From: Rotaria sp. Silwood1
Taxonomy: Eukaryota; Rotifera; Eurotatoria; Philodinida; Philodinidae
DNA length: 64,000 nt
Direction: 5' to 3'
NCBI GenBank assembly: GCA_905250075.1
Contig: CAJNOP010000002.1
Location: forward strand, 997,867 to 1,061,866
Below, one piece after another: positions 38,051 to 48,785 of the stretch. How positions within the stretch are numbered: position 1 is the first letter of the stretch; each line of letters begins with the position of its first letter. The notes under the pieces were generated by a model that saw only the letters and a list, made by a program, of their open reading frames with translations, was not told where the DNA came from and did not search any database. The translations under genes and the position numbers were made by a program.

Positions 38051-40794
38051 GTAATTATTGTTATTTTCAGCTAATTTAGCTTTAGTTTGATATGTATCTG
38101 TTGATGTACCAGCAATTAAACCATATTGACCATCATGTACTGGACGTAAATTTTGATCACCAAGTGGTTGATCAAACCAACGACGATTAGCAACAACACT
38201 TGATTCACGTCCATAATCAGGTGTTGGATTTTGATTACTATATGTTGGTTTTGTACTCTAGTAAATAAAATAGTACAAACAAAAACATCTAATTTTAATT
38301 AATTTTATCAAACTTTTTGCATTGACATTGAAACAGTTCTTGTTTTTTCTTGTGAATCAGGTGTACCTACAGATCTATCAGAAGAAAATTTCGCCAATGT
38401 AAATTCTGTTGGTTGATATTCCTTATTATTATCACGTAAATGTTGTCTTGACGATTTTACTGTTGGAGGTAATTTTAATACAGGTATAGTATTCGAAGTT
38501 CCATTATTTAATGATGAATGTTGTGTATCAATCAATGCTTGACCATCATATAATGAACCTGGTTTTGATAGAATGATTGTCTTTGCTAAAAATGAAAAAT
38601 CAGCATATATTAAGAATGATTAAATAAAATGTAATGAAAAGTAATTATAAGATTTTGGCTACTGAACGATGTATATGTATATGTAAACTTGTAGAAAAAG
38701 ACTTCCTCTATGTAATAGTGTATGAATTATCATGTTCTACTGCATAGATTATTTGATAGATGCAGTCTTTCTTTACAAGCCTATATATTTACATAGTTTT
38801 GTGGTCAAAATGTTATAGACGCTTGAACGACATACTTTTTCCTCGTTGGTTACGTCCACCACCTTCAAGTGGTTGTAATTTACCATTAGGTGTCATATAT
38901 AAAACTTCAGCTTTGTGTGGGCTTGGTTCTCGATTATTGATCATCATGGACGAAGGTAGGCTATCATAAGTAAAAGCATTAGTTGTTTCAGGTTTGATCT
39001 AGAAATAAAATAAACCACAATGAATATTTAAATATATAGCACAAAAAAAGAAAAGAATATTTTACCAATCTTCCTGATGCTGTTCGATAATAGATTACTT
39101 CTTGAATCATATCATAATCAACAGTTGATGGATCATAAGCTAGAGCAAGTTCACTTGATGTTGGCTCTGTGGCATCTACACCAATCGATTTTGTGCGTAT
39201 TTTGCGAGGTTTTGGACGTGGTTTTGGTGGAGGTGGTGGTGGTGGTGGAAGAGGAGGTGCAGTTGATTGTTGAGGAGGTGGTGGAAGTGTAATTGATTTA
39301 CGTCTTTCCATTAATTCTTTATGTTGATGATCTTTACAACGGCACCAATCGTAAACAACTTGATTATCTTCAAGACGCATAACTTGATGACGACAATTAC
39401 ATGAGGAATTTTTGGATTGTTCCAATTCCAATGCTAATAATTCCCAATGCTTTAATTTTGATTGATGATGTTCATGAAGATTTTTTTTCTTTGTACCTTT
39501 TTTTCGTTTTTTCTTTTTTAATGATTTCAAAAAAATGTCTGGATTTTTATCTACATCGATTGGCTCTTGACGATTAATATATAAGCGTTTTAATTCATCT
39601 AAATCTTCAACTATTAAATCACCATTTGTTGATTTTTTTTCTAATTTTAGTTTTGCTTGCTTATTATTATCATAATTTGCATTAGATTCAGCCATTATTT
39701 TACCTTTAAATTGTGTTGTTTGATTATCATCATCAGTATGACCTTCATCGTCATCATCATCATCATTGTCATCATCTTCGTCATTATCATCATCTGAACC
39801 TAAAGAAAAGAACGATTTACAAAAATTGAATTATAAAATTCAAGATAAATTTAACATAAAAGAAAAAGAATTGTTTATGAAATAAAGAATTTCTTACTAT
39901 GAGGTAAGTTTACTCGTCTAACAGCGTATGGTTCTATTGTATGATTCGAATTAAATGATGGCGGTACTTTTTTATTTTCTAAGCGATTAACCTAAGTTTT
40001 AAATAACGAGTTAATTTAAAAATAAAAGAACAGTTTTTTCAAATTAAATAACATACTTGTTTGATAAGCATATCAGCTAGTGATTCAGGTAAAGCTGTTG
40101 GGCCTAAAAATCTTGTTGGTATACCTTTGGTTGGTTCAATTTTAATGCTAGAACGATTGAAATATTGTGTCGTAACTTATTGTGAATAATAATTCGTATC
40201 TTACCGTACAAAACTAACTCTATTGTGTGGTTCATCATCTCTTTCATAATCTTTATAATGATTGTCATCATTTTCATTTTGACTTTGACGATGATCATGA
40301 CTATGATATTGTTCACGTTCATGTTGTAAAGCAGTTATATGATTTTTACATAAATTTAAATGTTTTGGATCATAACAACATGAATGATATTTATGTAATT
40401 GAAAATATTTAACATTTTTTATTTCAGGAAAATAACATTGTAATAATTTTCTTGCTTCTTGTTTTGTTAAATTTTTTTTTCGACTTAATTCATCTATTTG
40501 TGCACGTGATAATGGTGGTGGATGATGACGCGCTACACGACGTTCTTGTTGCATACCAATCGGTTTAATATAAACATGTGATTGACGACACATAAAACAA
40601 TCATATTCAGGATCACGTTCAGGTTCTTTTTCAACCGTTATTAATGATGATGATGCACGAGAATTTGCATTTAATGATGATGGCATATTATTAGAAAAAT
40701 TTCGATAACGAGGTGTTATCTCTGTTGTCTGAATAGAAGATATATATTTAGATTAATTATCATACTTAATTTTATTGCTTTAACTTACTGTCAT
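37925..40794 (-). CDS. Unrecognised low-complexity protein with Cys, Pro and Asn-rich segments
   Basis: Eight exons join in phase: 40794-40789 (ATG ACA), 40728-40205, 40147-40057, 39991-39898, 39799-39066, 38998-38836, 38585-38314 and 38257-37925, giving 738 residues. The start is the first ATG in the first small exon; an upstream exon cannot be excluded. Features: YDCFMCRQSHVYIKP near residue 45; a His/Cys-bearing segment (YHSCCYDPKHLNLCKNH); LPESLADMLIKQVNRL; a run of about 20 acidic residues; a Lys-rich patch (LKKKKRKKGTKKK); CNCRHQV...DWCRCKDHQHK; a poly-Pro stretch suited to SH3 or WW partners; and a final run of about 16 Asn. Tyr-containing pieces such as VIYYRTASGRL and AEVLYMTPNGKLQP look conserved in style. 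I do not recognise the family. It may be a scaffold; the clustered Cys/His might bind metal. Confidence 0.75.
38000..38049. repeat. (ATT)n microsatellite coding for poly-Asn
   Basis: About 16-17 uninterrupted ATT units, read on the minus strand as AAT (Asn) in the last exon of the unrecognised protein gene. Length changes would keep frame. Confidence 0.9.
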
Positions 40795-41951
40795 TGTGTA
40801 CAATGCGTTGTATGTCTAGAAACGAAATAGTTAACAAAAAAACTAAATGTATGTATATTTTGTAGATTATTGTGTATAGATGCAAAAATAATAAACAGAC
40901 AATCAACAAACGAAAAGTAACGCCTTAAAGCTTTTAGATGGCATTGGCCATATAGTGAGCGAGCAATTTTCTTGTTTGCTTTTTAGCATTAAAAAAAGAA
41001 GTTGTATTTCTTTTACTAACCTTTTGTTTCTTTTTGTTTTGTCATGGTAAAGTAAAGACAAATACGAAAAACTAACAATCGACAATCCTTAAGTGTGGTA
41101 GTGTATTTTTTTTTTGAACCATCTACAGTTACCTTGCTAACGTTAAGTTCGATTTTTTAATGATACCTTCAATGATGAAATACATCTTTTTAATTAAAGG
41201 ATAGATATTTAATAATTAAAAAGCAAATAGAATGATACTTTAAATATAAATGCTTGAGATTGATTTGACTATTGTAAAAGAGATTATGGTGTGGTTCGAT
41301 AATGATTCAATCCCCTCCCTACACTTGAGAAAAGTTGATCATTGTAAAAAATTTCAATAGTGAGTTCAGGGCATAATTTTTTTTTTATCAAAAACCTATG
41401 ACTTCATAATCAATTTGACGATGTTTTCTTTTGAACTCTTTCCATTTTTTCCTGGCCGCCCAAAACAAGCTAATCTTTTCAATAGAAATCGATGTTGCCA
41501 TGGACGTATGACTATAAAATTGAAAATATGTAATTCCATGATGAACATGTTTGTTGATAGACTCATTATTTTTATAAAACCTTCTGAATGCTATTCTCCA
41601 ACGAAGTCAAATATAACGTTTTAAAATGTTCTAACGATGAATTTTCCGTTTTTTTCTCGGTTTAAAATGTTTTCATTGCGCAATTCAGAATTCTCGAATG
41701 TGCTTCATTGAGGTCAGTTAATCTTTTTTTTCTTCCGTTTAGAAAAGCATGTTTACTTTTAGAGTTGGGCAGAGTTCGATTTTGTATTAAGCTTTATTTT
41801 AATGTAGACGAAATCATTTTTAGAGTGTTTTGGAGAATGTGCTGAATTGGTTCATCAGTTCTTCAACCAAATAGAAAAATTACTTCTGATGAAGACTCGT
41901 ATGAAATTCTGAATATCTAAAAAGAATTATTTTAATCTATGTTTAGAGAAT
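40795..41951. other. Intergenic, no gene seen
   Basis: AT-rich upstream flank of the unrecognised protein gene. No further exon of that gene could be identified with confidence. Confidence 0.4.
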
Positions 41952-42644
41952 ACCTCTCGGTAGGTACATTGATAGATGAGCCGCCTCGATAGTTGAGCTT
42001 CTCCTAACACTTGAGTCTGACATAAATAATACATTAGAAATTACAAGAAAACACTTTTATTTGAATAAATTCACATTTACATCAAAAGCTGAACAGAACT
42101 TTTGCCAAAACTAGCTGTTGTGATTCTTTATCGAGAAGTTCATATTTAACACGTTGCTTTAGTTTTGAGTGTGGATATGAATGTTCGTGTTTTCTTGATG
42201 CATACTTATACTCTTGCAGATCAGTATGGAGCTATTAAAGTATTGTTGATTTCTTATGTATTTTTTTCGCTTAAATGATTCAAGCATTTCTGGTCAGAAT
42301 CCACCATGAGGAAGTCCATACATTTATGAATCTCTCAAGGATTTGAAAAGAGAAATGCATGTGAACTTGATAATCATCGGAGAATAAACAGCTGGACTTG
42401 CAGTATTAAAGATAAGTGTGAAATATGAACTTTGCGATAGGCAATTATAACGACTAGTTTTCTTTTAGTATTTCATAACAAAAGATTTGTACTTCAATCC
42501 AGCAAAAGTTCTGCTCAATTTTTGAAGTGAATGGAAAATTATTCAAATAATAATATTGTCTTGTTTTTTTTAACCTCTTGATTATGTCAGACTCACATGT
42601 CGATAAGTCAACTGTCGGAGCTTATCTGTCATGTCACCTCTCGG
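41952..42644. mobile_element. Long-TIR element with candidate 9-bp target duplication (Mutator-like?)
   Basis: The arms at about 41961-42120 and 42480-42635 are reverse complements with indels. Shared blocks from the tip are ACAT..GA.AGAT.AGC, AGTTGA, TGAGTCTGACATAA, TATTTGAATAA, TCAAAA and GAACTTTTGC/CAGAACTTTTGC. A 9-base direct repeat ACCTCTCGG lies at 41952-41960 and 42636-42644. TIRs above 100 bp and 9-bp duplications are typical of Mutator-like elements. The left tip has a few extra bases relative to the right, so the exact boundary is unsure. No transposase frame. Confidence 0.65.
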
Positions 42645-42779
42645 CGATATCATGATATAGAGCTGAGAATTTTATACAACTTGAATGCATATGAGCCATA
42701 ATTGATTTTTTTAGTCGAGAAGGAGCTTAATTAAATAGAAAAGATATTTCCTTCATCTTTTTTTTTAATATAAAAAGAC

Positions 42780-43370
42780 TTATATTTAATTGAGCAATAA
42801 AATAATCTAAATGAGCAATAGAATGATTTAAGTGAGCAATAAAGAATTCAAATGAGCAATAATATATTGAATTAGCAATAATAATACTGAATAAGCAATA
42901 ATAATTCTAAATGAGCAACAATAAATCTGAATGACAAATAATTATTTTGAATGAGCAATAATTTATTTAATTTAAACGTAAATTCTATATAAAAAAAATA
43001 AGGGTATGGGTATGGGTGTGAGTGTGGGTGTGGTGTAAGGTGTGGCTGTTGGTTCTGATGTGATGATAGATCAGAAGAACACCCGCATCCGCACCTGCAC
43101 ACAAAATGTAGCAATTGGTACAAAAAGAAAGAGAGGCAGACCATCTAAAGCCAAAAAAGCTTTGGTCACACAATAATTTTTTGTTATTAAAATATAAATT
43201 TCTTCTTGCTCAAAAATAAATTTCTTACTGCAATTTAATGAATTAATTATTGTCCATTTCATAATATAAAATTGCTCAAAAAACATTTTTTTTTATTGCT
43301 CAACAATTATTGCTAATTCGTATTTTCATTATTGCTCACTTCAACTTTTTAATTGCTCAAATAAATACTA
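42780..43370. repeat. Inverted arrays of a 21-bp repeat flanking a GT-rich core
   Basis: The left arm (42793-42967) has about nine direct copies of (T)GAGCAATAA spaced about 20-21 bases apart. The right arm (43203-43365) has about six copies of the complement TTATTGCTCA. The middle (43002-43100) is G/T-rich: GGGTATGGGTATGGGTGTGA, GTGTGGGTGTGG, then on the other strand ACACCCGCATCCGCACC. The layout resembles a foldback element, whose long ends are built of short tandem repeats. No coding frame. Confidence 0.75.
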
Positions 43371-46300
43371 GCCACATAAAAATATCATTTTGGCATTCAA
43401 TAATTGATATTTGTTGAATATATTAATACAATATGCAGAAAAATTTTGTTCAATTGATTTTCTAAAAAAAGAATAATTTTTGAGATAATTATATCTTCCA
43501 TATCAGTTTAATTAACTATTCATTCTTATTGTTAATTGTAGCTGTTCCCTTGTAAAATCTTTAAATGATCGTTTGATCTTCATTAAGAATCGAATAATAA
43601 ATTAAAGAAAAGAATACAATCTGTCAATATTTTTTTCTTTTAAATACAAGTAACGATCGTACGCATCAGTACATAATAAATCTGTGATAAATTATCAAAA
43701 TTCTTATGGCTACTTTAAAACTTTTCACCACTTTTGCCGACAAATGATGTCATTTTCGTAATGGCGTTGACTTAGAAAATGATTTTGAAAAAACATTAAT
43801 TTTTTTATGACTAAATATAGAGTTCTACATTGTCAATGACTTAAAGACGTACTCCTTTGTAACAAGTGAAGAAAAACTGAACGAGAAACTAGAGTTCGAT
43901 AAAGTACATACTGACAAAACTCGCCTTCAAGGCAAAACTTAGATCTTTAACCAAGGTAATCCTCGAACTTGTCAATCATTTTTGAGTCAAGACTATGTAC
44001 GTCATGTAGATTCAAAGAAGATATGAATGACTTGAAAAGAATCCTTTTCTTTAGCTTATAGTTAAAGATATACTATCATTTATGGCTTTTTTTTAAAACA
44101 AATGCTATGGTCCTTCGCAGAAACACCAAAAAACCTGTTTTTTTTTGTAAATTTAGACTGAAAACATTGTACAGAAATCGATCTTAACGTCAATAGGCTT
44201 TTGTGAATGTTTTAGGTGTTGAAGGTTGTTTCTATTCTAACATATAACCATGGTAATAGCGTTAAATCACACAAAAAAAAACTAGCAGACCTAATATTCT
44301 TTTTTCATAATGGAAGCCAATCGAAAAATTTGAACTTATTCTTCTAAAGCCTGTCTCTATGCAAAATTCAAGTTGACGTTTGAAAATTAGATTTTTAGTG
44401 TTGTTGAGGTCGATTACCGCATTCATTTACAAAAAAAAGCAATGTAGTATCTTCATAGCAAAAAGCTGAGAGCACGAACTTTCTTTAGGGTATTCATAAC
44501 TCATTTCAATCTACATGGTACACACAGCTCGACTCGAAGCCGATCGAACAGTTCGAGAACTTTCCTTGCTACAGATATTCTCATTGAAGTGAGTAAATCC
44601 GTCCCCACATTTCTCATCGTGTCTATTTTCGACTTCCCAACGAGGATTTTATCAAGACTGTTGATTCTAATTTAGAGTGAAAACATTCTGCTGGCTATGA
44701 TTTGAATATAATCTTCTTTCAGTTTTTTTTTAATAGAAAAATTTCATAATTATACTAAAAGTACATTCTAATATAAATTTCTAAGTAGAAACAAAATTAT
44801 TTATAATTTTAAATTTAAATTTTTTGGTTCACTATTTACATGTTTTTAATTTATCAATTTGTTGAATTTTATTCTGAATTATTTCCAAAACATATTGCTT
44901 TCATTGATAAAATTTATTCCATACGCAGTAGAAATTCATAAACATCAAATTGTATCAAGATCTGATTTTATCTCATCAATATCAAATATATAATAATTTC
45001 CTACACGAAAATGAACACAAACTTTTAATTATGATTTAATGATTTCTCTTTTCTTAACATTTAATAAATTTCTAGCACGTGAGAATAGACTTTTATCAGC
45101 TGAATGTCCCCATAAGCTAACATAATAAGACTTACGAACAAGTTTTTCTTCTTGTCAGACTTCAACACAATGTGCATAATTTTATTGAAATGATTTTGTA
45201 GTAACTTATCTTAATCAAAAGGTGATACGTTTGGATGGCACAAGTAAATTTTATTATCTATTTTTATCTGATAACTTATGTCAACTATAACATATTTTAT
45301 ATTTTGTTTTGTTGATGAAATTCTTTATGATCATATTCATAGAATAATATCTGTCTTTATCACATAAGTTCAATTCTAAAGATCGTGATATCACTTGAAT
45401 GATTAGATAAATCCATTGATGTTAATATTCTTTGAAATCGTTAAATATTGATTCTAATATTTAATATTTAATTCACTGTAAGATAGCGGAAAAAAGTTGA
45501 ACATCAGTATCTTTTTTTGGATAATGCTTAACAATTAGTTCAATCCAGATAGTGATTTTAATAGTCAATAGAGTTTTCTATCTAATGAATTCTATTCTAG
45601 ATGAACTACGATGACAAGATTACTAAAAACAAAACTATACACGGTGCTTTTCAGGCCCCCGGAAAACTATTTTTACCAATGCCATTTGAAAGAGAACAAA
45701 ATGAGAAGTCACTGCATTCCCTACGAGCTTCCCAGAAAAATTTGAAAATATAACAAGATAGATGTTTAGTCGGTTTTTTGATACTTTCAACTTTTTAAGG
45801 GACGTAACAGAAAATGTAATAATTTCTCATTTTACTGTCTTTAAAATAGTATTTTTAAATAATATTCTTCTGTGACCTGAAAACTATTGTGTATGGTTTT
45901 TTTAATAATCTTGTCGGCATGGTTCATCTAGTATAGAATGCACTAGATAGAAACCTTTATAGACAATTAAAATCATTATCTGAATTAGAATTAATTGCTT
46001 AACAAAACAGGAAACTAAGTTGTTGTTAAATTTCTTTTTTTGCTACCTTATATTATAATTATAACATATACTCCATTGATTTTTGATAATATGTGAGAAG
46101 TTCTATTTTTGAAAGAAGAAGCAAAGGATAACTTATTTTATATATAATAATAATTTTTTAATCATTTTTAATGGAAGCATTTGTTTCTAATTCTATGAAG
46201 TTTGCATTTAAACAATGAATTTTGCTTTAAAATCAAATAATGTACGTATGATTAAAGAATTTATTTTATATATACTTGTATAGATGAATACTAGAGATGT

Positions 46301-46774
46301 GTGGAATCATGGAGAAAGAGAAGTTATTGAAACGAGGTTTATGAGAAAAATAATAGTTCCAACGGAAATTAAAGAGTATACCCGAAGTATTCTATGGTTT
46401 CAAGAGAATTATCTTATAAATCCTATCTATCATAGCATAGTTCAAGAGTAATGATCCGAATAAGTGCTATTTGTCGACTACCTAAACCAAAAGAACGAGT
46501 ATTGAAAAGTATTTTTTATGAAGTACGAATGAATTCTTGAATAGTTTTCTCGAGATAGGGACTTGGAAAATAACCGAAACCATGAGTACTGCGACCGGAA
46601 TCAGATGAGATTTATTCGAGATTACACACATCTCTTATTAATACTGAATCTGCTATTACTCATGTAGAAAAAAAGAATTATAATTTTGATAAAGGCGAAG
46701 AAAGTAAATGATTTTTAATGCATATCTCTCAGATATTCAAAGGAACTTATTTCAATTTATATACGAATAAACAT
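43371..46774. other. Gene-poor interval
   Basis: AT-rich sequence with no intact gene. It contains the possible decayed coding piece at 45029-45165 and no clearly paired inverted repeats. Confidence 0.4.
45029..45165 (-). pseudogene. Possible decayed coding fragment
   Basis: Reading the minus strand, an open stretch ends ...SYYVSLWGHSADKSLF, SRARNLLNVKKREIIKS, stop. Immediately upstream in the same frame is HCVEV followed by a TGA and then QEEKLVRK. The composition (Trp, His, charged helix) is more protein-like than nearby noise. The in-frame TGA and lack of a start suggest a broken gene fragment. Family not recognised. Confidence 0.25.
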
Positions 46775-46994
46775 AGAATGTCTCAAAAGTCACTTTACAC
46801 TTTGTATATGTTTGTAGATTATTTATCTTATAAATAATTTATAACTCATAAATCGCTGTGTACTATCTATAGGATGTCTTGCGCGTCTCTTTTTGACAGT
46901 GAAGAATGGTTTATAAATAATGAACAATGTGAAATAATTTTCAAATACATCAGATGTGTGCAGTGCTAATAGGAAAGTGACTTTTGAGATACCA
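46775..46994. mobile_element. Small MITE with ATGTCTCAAAAGTCACTTT ends
   Basis: Left end at 46778 and right end at about 46992 are inverted copies: ATGTCTCAAAAGTCACTTT against ATGGTATCTCAAAAGTCACTTT. The element is about 215 bp with no coding capacity. It shares the core CAAAAGTCACTTT with the 17155-17724 element. Confidence 0.65.
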
Positions 46995-48339
46995 TGACAA
47001 TATTATCTCGACGATATTTAAAAAATTAAAATCAAATAGTACATCGTTTTATTTTATCAATCATAAAAGCCAAATTCATTTTTATTGCATGAATATGTCA
47101 TATTATATTTGACAAAAGTAAAATATCTTTGAGTTTATTAAGTTGATTAAGTCTATTAATCCTGCCTTGGATTTATCTTTAACATGACAACATAAGAATA
47201 AGAAAGAGATTTTCAATAAAAACTACCTAATTCATCATGAATTATTTCAATGGAAAAATAACTGACTCTCAAAGTATTAAATTCTTATTATTGCTTGTCA
47301 CATGGATTATGACAATGTGATTATTGTATTCATCATTGATTAAGAGATTTTCTTACAAAAGAAAATGATAAGTAAGTAAAGTATTAAACGGTTCGAAAAA
47401 ACAAATGTTCTTACAGATTGTACTAATTTTGATTTTTGAAACTAGAAAATATATTAATTCGAAACATCGAAAAATTTATACATGAAAATTCATGTCTATT
47501 CGATCAGTTTGTCATGATTTCTCCATTAAATATTCTAACTGAGAGTAATTTATTATTTATTTGTTAAATATTCAACGAATAACATCATATTTCACTATTA
47601 TTTTGTATTGATCATCAATCAACCTTGTCTGGTAGAAGACCAAGGATGAATCTTCATAATATTTGAAGAAATACTAACAATTTTATTGTATATTTATGCA
47701 CGATTGACTTGATGTAAATAAAATAAATTAAGGACATGTGTATTTTAGATGATGGCAACAGTTTTTCTAAATAAGTTATATATTTTGAATCGACAAAATA
47801 GAGTAAAGTCTGTAGATTATAATTGAAATTACAAAAAAAAGAGTTAAATAATTGTTATATGATGGAACATTAAAGCATAGAGTGACTGTTTCAATAAATG
47901 CATTAATCTGTTTCACTACACTGGTTTTTTTCATAGTACTATTTGCATAAAAGAGACGGAAATGAAAGGTAGTTTGGTTCAATGATACATAGAGAGAAAT
48001 GTTATAAAACACTTGAGTTGAGGAAAAAATAATGTATCATGCGTTTATATTAAACCGTCGTCTACTTGTATTATAGATGTTGAGATGGGTGACTAGAAGT
48101 AGAATATGATCATCGTTAGTAATAATGAGTCGTTGCAAAGCTCTACAGAACGTTACGATTTTTTCTATGGTATAGATAAAGTCCAAAAAAAGAAATATTC
48201 TTGTTTTTCTTCTTTTTTTTCTCTTTCTAGATTTCTTCTTTTCATCATTTCTTCAAAAAAAAAAGCATTCCAACAATAACTAAGCACAATCGTGTTAGTT
48301 GGAGCACCATTCTTCATTTTGATATTCTTTATCACTACA
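46995..48339. other. Intergenic, upstream of the NFW peptide gene
   Basis: AT-rich sequence with no supported exon. No clear TATA box is seen before 48340; an additional non-coding first exon is possible. Confidence 0.4.
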
Positions 48340-48785
48340 ATGAATTCGAAAGAAATTTCTCGTTTATGTATGTTACTTTTTTTTATTAATACATACAATT
48401 CAATCATTAAAAATATTTTTCAATTTATTTCTTTTATTTAGCAACAATATGCATATGTATTTCATTTTTGTTTTTCCTTTTTCGATGCACGTCTAGTCAG
48501 CCTTTATCGACAAGTTTATTGAAATCTATCAATAATAATAATAATAACAATAATGATAATATGTTTGCTGATTTCAGTCGAATGAGACCATTACCATACT
48601 CGAATTCAGATGAATCGAAATTTGAAGAGAATGATTCTGAAGTATGGACACAATTATTGAATAAACTTTTAGAAATATACAACGAACATGATCAAAATAG
48701 TCGACCAAGTACATCATCACCCGTTCGTCGAGCAAACTTTTGGAAACGATCTAATTTTTGGCGTAAACGCGCCAATTTTTGGTGA
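48340..48785 (+). CDS. Neuropeptide-like precursor with three NFW peptides
   Basis: Two exons (48340-48367 and 48442-48785) joined by a 74-bp GTATGT..TTTAG intron give 123 residues. The N-terminus MNSKEISRLSTICICISFLF continues FLFRC and forms a plausible signal peptide whose core is created only by the splice. A spacer follows with a poly-Asn run and an acidic amphipathic helix (EVWTQLLNKLLEIYNEH). The C-terminus reads RR-ANFW-KR-SNFW-RKR-ANFW-stop: three tetrapeptides (A/S)NFW, each bounded by dibasic or tribasic convertase sites. There is no Gly after Trp, so the peptides would not be amidated. AATAAA lies about 65 bases past the stop. This is the standard layout of a neuropeptide prohormone. 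I know no described family ending in NFW. The acidic helix could be a propeptide. Confidence 0.7.
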
